NCBI GenBank assembly: GCA_018806915.1
Contig: JAGKQI010000064.1
Location: forward strand, 1,240,001 to 1,304,000
DNA: 64,000 nt
Reading direction: 5' to 3'
DNA from: Phytophthora colocasiae
Lineage: Eukaryota > Oomycota > Peronosporomycetes > Peronosporales > Peronosporaceae
Below the pieces are notes generated by a model that saw only the letters and a program-made list of their open reading frames with translations, was not told the origin of the DNA and did not search any database. The translations under genes were made by a program, and so were the position numbers. This document shows, piece after piece, positions 55,303 to 64,000 of this stretch (positions are counted from its first letter, which is position 1; each line of letters begins with the position of its first letter).

Positions 55303-57026
55303 CCTTGGCCGCTGGAGGAAGTGCGTTTCCCTTTCCGATCAGGAGATGTCGCCTCTTCCAAATAATCTGTCGAAGTTTCTCGATCTCCTCCGGGGTAGCC
55401 GATCCCGGATTTCCTACTTGCAGATCTTCGATCCTGACTTCTTCAGTGGTGGAAATCTGGATCTCCGGTACTACTGCGAGACTATCGGCTAGATCTTCGG
55501 CCGAAAAATCGCCACTTTCGTGTAAGTGGGTCTGATCAGCGTTCTCGATCCCTTCAGGAGATGTCGGATCCGGTTCATCCGTTGATTGATCACGCAGCCT
55601 ATCGTCCTTGGCTGTCAAGATCGGGGTGTCTTTAACCATGGGGACGGCATCGGCGTCGGATTCATGTTTGATCTCGATTTGAAAATCTGGTTTTTCTGTT
55701 TTTTTCTCGATCTCTTCTTCGCATGTCCGATCTGTCCGACCTGGGGCCTGATCTGGCAAGCTCTCATTCGTCTCAGTCTCACCGCCCCCAGCTTCGCCAC
55801 TCGGGGTCTTGTCGGAACTGATCGTGATCGGTGGGGTATCCGTGGGATCCGGTTGGGGGTCGATGAATGCGACCTTGACTTCGGCCGTATCGGTCGGTGA
55901 TCGCGGTTCCAATGTCGATATTGGTGCTGGATCAGGATCGGTCTTGATTGCCTCACCTCGACGGAGTATAGATCGCGGCGTAACGTAGGTCGGCCGTTCG
56001 ACCGACGGTAAGGGGGTCTCTACGGTTTCCTGAGGTTCCGGTCTTGCGTCCACTGTCGCTTCTAGAGCTAGATTCTGCCACTCCATGTAACGCCGGGACC
56101 CGATCGACACAAACCCGGGGTAGCGAGGAACTTTTTCTTGATCAAGTACCATCCCGACATGTAATCTGTGATCCAGTCGTAAAATCTTCTCGCTCAAATT
56201 CGTGATCACTAGTACCGAGTTCGGCCGGGTCCATTTACCACGGTGGGTACCCATCGGTCGCCTCTGGTCACCCATAATTTCTCCGTCGCCGATAATTTCA
56301 CTCTCGAGGCGGTCTCTTCAGATCCCCCAACTGGGATATGTAGATCTTCCTCCAATTTCACTGATCTCACCTTCTCCCCGTATAATCTTTTGCGACCACT
56401 AAGTGGTATCCCCACTTCATTAGGTAAGCACATCGATCCCTCTGCCAGATCCATCCGGACCCCAGCCGGGATCATGAAATCCATACCCAGGATCGCATCT
56501 TGTCCGGATAGATCTCCGATCCAAATATCGAAAAAGTAGACCAAATATCCCGCAAGTGTGATCTTGATCCTCGTTCTTCCCTCGGTGGTGTACACATTAT
56601 CGCCGATCCCAACACACTCCTGTCTCTGACTAGTGTCAAAGTGGCACCCAACCTTACGAGCAAAGGTGGTATCCAAGATGGATACCTCGGCGCCAGTGTC
56701 CAGGAGCAAGATCGCTCTTTCCTGATTGATCTTGCCTGAGATCTTGGCTTGGCGGAACCATTTTCCTGGTGCGTGATATTTCCAATACCCCCTGGATTCT
56801 CCTTCCTTGAGATCCAAAGCCACTTCCGCACCAGATCGCGAGAACTCATCGATCCGGGGAAGACTCGCGATCTTAGCAGTATACGAATGCAACTTACATG
56901 TATTACCGCGCAGATCCGAATTCTCCCTATCTTGATCTCTCGATTTCTTGTTCACATATGCATAGATGCAGTACTCAGAACGCTCGGCTCGTACCGGTTT
57001 CCAAACCGGCGAGCGTCCTAGTTTAA
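55240..57026 (-). pseudogene. pro: Element D protease and linker
   Basis: Protease with LLLDTGAEVSILD and LGMDFMIPAG, intact across the region deleted in A, then one frame change near 56240 and an open acidic/Pro-rich linker with the EEIEKKTEKPDF segment that is stopped in A. A conserved block before RT (PGSATPEEIEKLRQIIW) follows. Confidence 0.87.
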
Positions 57027-57027
57027 C
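56978..57027 (-). promoter_or_regulatory. Element D -1 frameshift signal
   Basis: On the minus strand GTTAAAC (57027-57021), stop TAG (57020-57018) and the same nested stem-loop as in element A. Preservation in a copy that has decayed elsewhere supports its identity, though the copies may be too similar for this to prove selection. Confidence 0.78.
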
Positions 57028-59342
57028 ATCTTTTCCACCTTCTCGGGGAACAATCCGGCATGTCGGGTCGGGTCGTACCACTTGCGGATCTGGTTGTAGA
57101 ATTCTTCCATGGGGCATTCTCCAGCTTCATGGATCTCCCCACAACCACGGCAGGTATACAGACAGCGATCTGTTGGATGACCTCTCTTCCCGCACTTTTC
57201 GCAGGTTAGACGTCTCCAGCAGTCCAGATCCGTATGCTTCCGCGATCCACAGTGTGAACAGCGACCTCGATCGTGGTCCGACGTACCCCTGCGATCCGCG
57301 ATCCGGCCTCGATCTTGCGTGTTCACCTGCGATCGCGACTGATCCTGTTGGTGGGGGACGCCCCCAGTGCCGATCTGCTTGTCTTCCGACGCAGCAAGAT
57401 ATATTCTCCGGAGATCGCCTTCAGAGTCGGATCCGTCCGATCCGGATATTTCCTCTGATTCCGAGCTCGGATCTTGGGTTTGGATCGCCCGTACCACCGC
57501 TCGGGTGGGTGCTGCTGGGGCAATGGCCGGTGCTTTTTGTCTATACTTCGATCCGAACGCAGATTTACGCTGTCTGCTTTTCGCCCGTTCCCGGGCACGA
57601 AGTACCTCCTCTAGCTCATCGACGTCACTCAGTCGGAGTAGGGTCAGCCGATCAGCTAACTCCGGATCTCCCAATGTCTCTATGTAGTGGTCCACATGTT
57701 CTCGGCGGGCCTTAGGGCTCCCGTCCTTGATCTTCAGTCTAGCACGTAAAGCCGCCACGTTGAGCCGGTAGAGATAATCGAGAGGAGTCTCTTCCGATCG
57801 CTTGCGAGCGTGATAGTATTGCCACGCGACCGACATACCCAACCCACAATACTGGGTCTGGAAACTGTCCAACAGATCTGCCCACTTGGTTTTCGTCGTT
57901 CGACTGAGCTGCCTGTACCAGTTCTTTGCCGGTCCCACCATCAGATCTGCAAATGTGAGGCATTTCTCTTCTTCCGTAGCCTGATCGCGCTGAAATGCTG
58001 ACTTGACTTTACTGATCCAGGCCCGAGCGCGATCTTCGTCCAGATCTTTACCCGCAAAATCTTTCAGATCCGAGATCGCTGAGATCCGGACCCGCTGGAT
58101 CATCGACGATCCTCCTTGACCGATTGCCGCGGATGCGATCGCTGCTCGGCTCGACATCTGTCCACCAGAACTTGGTATGCCCATATCGTCCGGATCGTAT
58201 TCCCATGCATCCGGATCCGAGGCCGTGACGGACTCCATTTCAACATCCAACTCCCCTTTGATCGGCGATCGGGGTGTCGCGAGATTCCGTTCCTTCAAGA
58301 AACGATCCATCGCCATTTGAAAGTAATCGTCCAACTTGTTGCTCGATCCAGTGGAATTAGTCGTCGGCGCGGTCTGGTCCGTCCGGATCCGGCGATTTTC
58401 TTGCTGATCGGGCATCTTGACCTCCAGCTTTGCGGCCATCGATCGCGTATCCTGTTTCTTCACACGCGATTTCAGGAACTTGGCGCCGGAGGGCCCTAAC
58501 GACATGCGTTGCAACCCTCTCAGGCTATCTGAGTCTGGTTCCGAGGTCGCTGACGCGTAGCATGACGACCCAGTCTGATAGCCTGGGTCGGGCGTCAGTA
58601 GGCGCTCGCCGACCAAGATCTTGAGGGAGTCGAATAGATCATGGGTCGCAGATTGAATCGCTTGCAGTTCCAAGTCAAATAGAGAGTTTGGGTCGAACTC
58701 TCCAGCCACCAAACCAGCTTCTTGGAGCAGATCAAGTAGAATCTTCACCGCGTTCAGGCGGTCAGAGCTAATCCGGGGCTTCGACACTGGGCCGGTGAGG
58801 TTACCGATCTGGCGGACTTGTATGATCGTAAGAACAGGATCATTAAGCAAGGTCTCGCTTAGCCTCTTCCTGTAGTAGGCCTGTTCGATCGCGTCCTTGG
58901 TGATCGTTGATCCTGGAGTTGATCACATCCTCTGGCTCTGAGTCTGGAGCCTTCAATTTCGTCCGGGTGCTCTTGATCTTCTTTTCTTGGTCGATCTTGA
59001 GGCACCAGTGGACTTGGTGAGCAGATTAGGTTTCAGCTTTGCTGATTCCTTATCGCTCGTGTGCGGATCTCGATTCTCATCGAGATCCGCACCTCGACAG
59101 GGCCTTGGGAGGAATTCGAGGTTTTTCTTCGAGATCTGGATTGCGATCCAGGTCTGCCTCATGTCTGTCAGTAGAGATCCTCCCAGAACTCTGCTGATCT
59201 GTGGATCTTTCCGTTTTTAGCGGTGCCTCCGTTGATCCAACCTTCGTAGGCACTTCTTCCCTTGTTCTTCTTTAATCTTGACATCTTCTTGGGACTCACG
59301 GTGATATCCGAAGTCACCAGAAGATCCGGGCACGCGCACCAT
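57018..59342 (-). pseudogene. gag: Element D gag
   Basis: ATG overlapping the PBS at 59342-59340, then frame breaks between about 59250 and 58880. From MLNDPVLTIIQVRQIG at 58850 it is open for 610 residues through the capsid-like region and three zinc knuckles to TAG at 57018. The sequence is nearly that of A and B. Confidence 0.88.
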
Positions 59343-60837
59343 TGTGGTGGAGCGGATCTGACCAAAATCTGGTTGAGGCCGATCGCGATCGCCACTTGCG
59401 CCCAGACACCGACTAACGGAGGGGGTCCCCCGATGATCCGTGATCTTGTTGCGTGTAGTGTTCACCTTGTGTACCCGTCGGTAGGCGGGTTACGCTCTTC
59501 CAGGTAACTTCTGAAGATGTCTTGGGACGAGAAGAAGGTCTTGGGCTTGGGTGACGCAGGGGTTTGAGGCGGCGTGGAAGTTCTTCACTCCACCTCGGGG
59601 TACTTGATCCCGGTCGTAGGCGAGTTCTCGAGCCTTGATCCGGGTGCCTGGTTCTTGATCCAGGTCTTCCAATAGTCCAATGTTCGGGATTCGGTCCCTT
59701 CCTTTCCGTTGTTTTCCGCTTCCGATAGCGGGGGTCTTGAGGGGGCGAGATTCGACGGGATCTTTAGGCTAAACAACCAATTCCTTTCGATCCGATGTAT
59801 GCACTTAAAGGATAGTTCACTAGATAGGGCAAAGCTAGCCAATATATTATCCAGACTTAACCGCTATACTAGGTCACGTATCCTTACCTTCCTGACGCTT
59901 GTAGGGCCAATGTAGTTCCCGGTTCCAGACGTAGCGAAGACACTTGAGTGGTTCAGGGCAAATTCGATTCTGTTTATGGTTATTCCTATGCCTACTAATC
60001 CCATCCTGATTTACTATCCTACGATCACATGACACTGGCTACATAGCTGATCACTAGCTTGGTTCCCCTAACCCTGATCTTGAGCCGATTCCGTACTTAA
60101 CCGAAGCTTGATCTCGTACTTAACCGAAGCTTGATCTCGCACTTAACCGAAGCTTGATCTCGCACTTAACCGAAGCTTGATCTCGCACTTAACCGAAGCT
60201 TGATCTCGCACTTAACCGAAGCTTGATCTCGCACTTAACCGGAGCTTGATCTCGTACTTAATCGGGACTTGATCTCGCACTTAACCGGAGCTTGATCTCG
60301 TACTTAATCGGGACTTGATCACTGCCTGATCCCGCTTGGTGATCCTTCTTAGAATCCGGATCAGGCCACAAGAAGAGTCTGCGTCGCGCCTGGGGTTGAC
60401 CTTGATCCGGAGCTGATCTCGTACTTATACGGGAGAGGATCATTGCGCGATCTTGCGTGATCTCGCTTCGTCGCCGCCCGGGGAAGTTGGATCGTGCTGT
60501 TAGAGGCTTCGGGGCGCCAGGGTAAGCTGATCATGCTCGCTTGGGGACCCGTCATCGTTGATCGCGCGAGAACATCCTTGATTTCCCCATTCTTCCTCCG
60601 GCAGGATTCGGATCACCCACGAACACCACGGCAGGATTCGGATCACCCACGAACACCGCTCCACCTGCTTCTTCGCCGGTGTCTCCATTGCCTGTTCCCG
60701 GCGGGACCCATCGTACCTCCGTCTGATTCGACCCAGATCTGGCGATCACCGGTCCCCCCCTGTCGCTCGTTCCGACTCTATTCGGGTTCGTGGCTGACAT
60801 CGCCTCTCCGGGAAAAATTTTCGTCCGCTTCACCACA
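59343..60837 (-). repeat. Element D 5' LTR
   Basis: 1495 bp, minus strand TGTGGTGAAG at 60837 to CCACCACA at 59343, with minisatellite at about 60095-60320 and a duplicated cggcaggattcggatcaccc block near 60600. Confidence 0.92.
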
Positions 60838-61033
60838 CGACCCACTGACCGAGAGTATTACTGGTCCACCCATTTCGAAGACAGAAGCTCGCATGAGGCT
60901 TCTCGAGCGAGCTACCAACACTTGTATGCCGCTAATCACTCAGCGCATGGTGCAGAACGTAGAGTTGCACGCTTCGAAGTTTGTGCATGCAGCAATTCGT
61001 AAGGAAGATACATGTATGTCCTATGGCCAGTAG
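60838..61033 (+). pseudogene. E transposase, C-terminal end
   Basis: Continues the transposase reading frame after element D: PLTESITGPPISKTEARM to CMSYGQ and TAG at 61031-61033, just inside the right inverted repeat. Confidence 0.75.
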
Positions 61034-61034
61034 T

Positions 61035-61175
61035 TTGCCCGCTTTGAATGATGATTAGCCCACTTTGATTGTGTGAAAAAAAAAGTTTTGGGCTATTTTG
61101 GGTTTCTGTCAGCCGCCTAAAATTAATCCTGCCCACATTGGATGCTGATTAGCCCACTTTGGCCGGGCAAAGGTG
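61035..61175 (-). repeat. E right terminal inverted repeat
   Basis: 141 bp, reverse complement of 45988-46128, ending GGCAAAGGTG next to the TA duplication. Confidence 0.9.
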
Positions 61176-61283
61176 TATTTATTTAAATAAGTATACTTAA
61201 ATTAAGTCTATTCTAATTGCACGTTCCTCATACACGTAAGCGCACGTGTACGCCATCTAATAGGTCTAGGTAGACCCATTACA
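61176..61283 (+). repeat. C3 3' LTR, right part
   Basis: Completes the LTR (tttatttaaataagtata to CCCATTACA), preceded by the second TA copy. It is followed by GTCTG and then Helitron DNA. Confidence 0.9.
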
Positions 61284-62133
61284 GTCTGAGTCTGGTAGTG
61301 CTTCGAGAGCAACCGAGTCATCGGACGAGGATTCAGAATATGAGTTCCCACATTTCGCGTTGCTACCACCGGTCGTGTCTGTAAGCGAACACGAGTCGGA
61401 TGACGATCGCAGTACCCAAAATGTCAACGCATTGATTGACGCTGTTTATCCCGGAGTTGAGGGTGCTGATTTACCGGATGAGTACTTTATGAACCGTGCA
61501 ATTTTGGCTCCCACCAATGCAAGCATTCGCAGAATTAACGAATTGGTAGCTGAACGGTTGTCTGGAGAGACAAGAGAGTATCGTTCCAACGATAGCCTTA
61601 ACGGCCCCGGACATCAAAACCTATTTGAGACTGAGTTTTTGAATTCTCTGAATTTCTCAGGGATGCCGCCTCACAAGATGGTTCTCAAAGTTGGCTCTCC
61701 TATCATTATGATCCGCAACTTAAATATTGATGAAGGGTTGTGCAACGAGACGCGTCTGCGAGTGGTGTCGTTGCATGAAAAGTGTATTGACACGACCATA
61801 ATGTCGGGAACTCGGCGCGGCCAACGAGTGTTCATCCCACGTATCGTGTTTCTCAGCGATAATAAGGATAAGGAGTTTCCATTTACGTTGAGACGTAAAC
61901 AGTTCCCTGCCGTACCAGCGTTCGCGATGACAATTAACAAGGCACAAGGCCAGTCGATCCACAACGTAGGAATCTACCTGGAATCGCCTGTGTTTGCGCA
62001 CGGCCAACTCTACGTTGCACTATCAAGAGTTACATCCAGAAAGGCGATCAAGATAGCCATCGATCCGAGAGCAATCGATGATAGTGGTGCAGCGCACACC
62101 AAAAACATTGTATATCGAGAGATTTTTCAGTAG
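61284..62133 (+). pseudogene. Helitron helicase, C-terminal part
   Basis: Continues the Helitron gene after C3: an acidic Ser-rich stretch, then YFMNRAILAPTNASIRRIN, VGSPIIMIRNLN, the helicase motif FAMTINKAQGQSIHNV and the arginine-finger region LYVALSRVTSR, ending EIFQ with TAG at 62131-62133. This part has no internal stop over 257 residues, so it is better kept than the N-terminal part. Confidence 0.9.
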
Positions 62134-62209
62134 TAAACTGTATTTCATAATAACAGGATAATTTGCTGCTAATACGTCTTCCTATTCGGCTAATTTCTAA
62201 ATAAAAACC

Positions 62210-62240
62210 GCGCCCGCGTAGCGGGCGCCACCAGCCCTAG
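62210..62240 (+). other. Helitron 3' terminus (hairpin plus CTAG)
   Basis: An 8-bp perfect hairpin GCGCCCGC-GTA-GCGGGCGC (62210-62228), 8 bases, then CTAG (62237-62240) followed by T. This fits the canonical Helitron end: a GC-rich hairpin about 10 bases before CTRR, with insertion before a T. Confidence 0.85.
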
Positions 62241-62322
62241 TATTAACAGTATGGGAAAGTCACGTCCCTGACATTTGGGGGTAGTGTATTTTTTGTATGG
62301 GTTTTTAACCCAGGGGCGTGTC

Positions 62323-62361
62323 GGTTTAGGAACCCTAAACCCTAGGCCTAAACCCTAGGCC
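62323..62361 (+). repeat. Telomere-like and palindromic CCCTAAA/CCTAGG block
   Basis: Contains TTTAGG, CCCTAAACCCTAGG and CCTAAACCCTAGG in close order, 83 bp after the Helitron end. CCCTAAA is the complement of the TTTAGGG telomere repeat reported for oomycetes and plants. Confidence 0.55.
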
Positions 62362-63277
62362 AATCCGCCGCAACCTGTTTGTTGCTTTCTTGCTTTTTTG
62401 TTTTTCTGCTATACAGCTTTTTATACCGTACGAACAGAATGCTGTCAAAATTGCTCGAGTATATATTGTTAGCTGAGCTTCGAAGCCAACCTTAAAGAGG
62501 CGCCCTGTGCGTTGTAGTTGGTGTTAGTCGGGAAGTCGCTGTGCAAATCGTATCTACAGATCGAGACGGATCGATTGATGGTGGTGGCAGGCCCCCTAGC
62601 CGCAAAAAAGTGTCGTGCCGTCATGTAATGTTTTGTGGATAGACACCCAGGCGCGGGCGGCACGTGCCGAGCTGCTATTTACTTGAACTCGGTAAAGTAC
62701 GCATCTGCGCCCATTGGTCACTTCCCATATGTTGATGGCATGGTGCAACCAGATAGATGCTTGCCACTCCGTCGCATTTTGGCGCATACATCATTTCACT
62801 GGTAGTGTATGTTTTATCAGCATTATGCTTTATAAAGATCTCTGATTGGCTATAAAGTGATGCTAAAACATATGTATATACTCTCTAATAAAGGCAATTC
62901 GATCAAATGTGCACCCTTGCGAAATTTCAGGTCCATCAGAGGACGATGTGGTGAGTTATGGATATCGATAAATGTACATGCAAAATGTCCTTTTTATACA
63001 TATTCGACTGCGAAACGCATGCTACATACAAATCACTGATGTGTGTCTGTTTTTTTTCTTGGAAACAACGACTTTTGGCTTCGCTACAGGCCGAAATGTG
63101 TGTGTTCTTGCATCTGGTCAGGGCGCGGAAACGCTCAAAGTTAATTTACAGAGGTACCGAATATTAACTTTGGATTTTCTGAACCTTTCAATAGAGGGAA
63201 AAGTGCACCCGCGACGCCTAAACTAAGGGGCGGAAATGCGCCCGAGAACCCTGGCGATAGATTCTTATCGCCGAGAT

Positions 63278-63278
63278 C

Positions 63279-63312
<34 letters not shown>
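63278..63312 (+). repeat. (AT)n-(AG)n microsatellite
   Basis: About nine TA repeats followed by about eight GA repeats. Just upstream lies the inverted repeat ggcgata/tatcgcc (63253-63272). Confidence 0.9.
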
Positions 63313-64000
63313 GCTGGGGCGCTCGAGCTGCCACCAGGTGATACAGCACTGCCGCCATCACCACCTCGCGGTGTTACGGATGCCGAAGCGGGTTCAGTGC
63401 CCGAGGTGCCGCGAGTAGTAGAAGCCGGGAGAGCCCGTGGTTGTTGAATCTTCTTCCGACATACTCGTCAGAAAGGAAATCGGGATGTGGCCGTTTGTTG
63501 GGAGCACCGTTGGCTACTTCTGAGTCTGACGGAATCAGCGTGAAGCTGTGACTCTACAAAATTTCAATGGACTGCCGTTTCCCAGAGCCAGAGCGGCGTT
63601 GAGGATATTATTCGTCCACGTGATTTCAGGGTTAAGGCTCAGCTGTGGGTGCTAAGGGACAAGGGCAAGCCTGTGAAGGGTCGCCAGATCCAAAAGACAA
63701 AACCGACTCCAAAGGATCCTGACATCCTCCGGATGATGCACTCCAGATGATTCGTATGCTGAAACCAAGTGACTTTTCGGAAGTGCCACGACCAAGGGGT
63801 TATATTTCTGGAGTATCTGCGAGATTCAAGTTATCAGTCGAAGGTTCGAGGTGGATATTTATGGTTGGGCTTTCGGAGAGGCTGTCTGATTTGTACTCTG
63901 TGTCCTGGTAGAGTTTCGGGCATACTCAAGGCCATATATTTCCGACCGACCAAGACGACCGACGATGATGTGTCCGATGATGTGTGTGGAGCCACCTCGA

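Larger units (their letters stand above)
46680..60837 (-). mobile_element. Element D: complete family-1 retrotransposon
   Basis: 5' LTR 59343-60837, gag, pro-pol, antisense gene on +, 3' LTR 46680-48172. It is flanked by the 4-bp duplication CGAC (46676-46679 and 60838-60841) within the transposase gene of E. All domains are present but at least four frameshifts break pol. Confidence 0.94.
45988..61175 (+). mobile_element. Transposon E: IS630/Tc1-like, with element D inside
   Basis: Terminal inverted repeats of 141 bp (45988-46128 and 61035-61175), outer ends CACCTTTGCCCGGCC, flanked by TA duplications (45986-45987 and 61176-61177) in an AT-rich palindrome of the C3 LTR. It carries an internally deleted transposase gene. 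Without D it would be about 1.0 kb. Confidence 0.92.
38260..61283 (+). mobile_element. Element C3: family-2 retrotransposon, split by E and D
   Basis: 5' LTR 38260-38720, internal part 38721-45634, 3' LTR 45635-45987 plus 61176-61283. It is flanked by GTCTG on both sides (38255-38259 and 61284-61288), a 5-bp target duplication in the Helitron helicase gene. The PBS and gag start are missing although the LTRs are complete. Confidence 0.93.
36010..62240 (+). mobile_element. Helitron, 5'-truncated and split by nested elements
   Basis: Rep and helicase segments (36010-38259 and 61284-62133) form one RepHel gene split by C3 with a GTCTG duplication. The right end has the hallmark 3' hairpin and CTAG terminus at 62240. 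The left part is removed by the G LTR. It is the oldest layer of the nest. Confidence 0.88.
62241..64000. other. Sequence beyond the Helitron, no supported gene
   Basis: It should be the DNA into which the Helitron inserted. Short AT-rich ORFs (60-84 codons) overlap in several frames and have no recognisable motif. From about 63590 to 63750 one frame is open (VEDIIRPRDFRVKAQLW) and looks like a protein remnant, but I cannot name it. No RNA gene was seen. Confidence 0.4.

Noticed and set aside
63253..63272. Second Helitron end (hairpin ggcgata/tatcgcc)
   Set aside because: No CTRR follows at the right distance and there is no associated coding sequence.

Overview
The window is transposable-element DNA from a eukaryote, most likely an oomycete of the Phytophthora type. 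I base this on Gag and Pol motifs that resemble oomycete Ty3/gypsy proteins as I remember them, an LTR of the form TGTAACGGGG...CCCATTACA, a RepHel Helitron, an IS630/Tc1-like transposon, and two telomere-like CCCTAAA units. No search was run. The only host gene I can support is a tRNA-Thr in a tandem 929-bp unit at the left edge.

Layout. 1-1662: tandem tRNA-Thr units. 1663-15363: element A, a chromodomain Ty3/gypsy retrotransposon (family 1: LTR ends TGTGGTG/CACCACA, GATC-rich), on +. 15364-19065: element B, family 1 on -, only LTR plus gag. 19066-34642: tandem array C0-C1-C2 of a second Ty3/gypsy family (family 2: LTR TGTAAC...TTACA) on -. 34643-36009: element G, family-1 LTR with 46 bp of leader on -. 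36010-62240: a Helitron whose helicase gene is split by family-2 element C3 (38260-61283, +). The 3' LTR of C3 is split by an IS630/Tc1-like transposon E (45988-61175), and E is split by a complete family-1 element D (46680-60837, -). 62241-64000: unresolved sequence with short repeats.

How the parts work. Both retroelement families encode Gag and then, in the -1 frame, protease-RT-RNase H-integrase-chromodomain. Each has a textbook -1 slippery heptamer followed by a hairpin at the gag/pol junction. Family 1 has a second RNase H domain. Both families carry an extra coiled-coil gene on the opposite strand between integrase and the 3' LTR; in family 2 it overlaps the chromodomain coding sequence. 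Nearly all copies are broken by frameshifts or stops.

Main points for follow-up: (1) family 2 is saturated, in LTR and coding DNA alike, with short perfect hairpins; (2) family 1 is saturated with GATC; (3) the antisense cassette of family 1 has been exchanged or evolves very fast while gag-pol stayed nearly constant; (4) the three family-2 copies share lethal lesions (RT FDD to FYD, an integrase TAG, an integrase frameshift) yet at least two are separate insertions; (5) insertion order can be read directly from target-site duplications.
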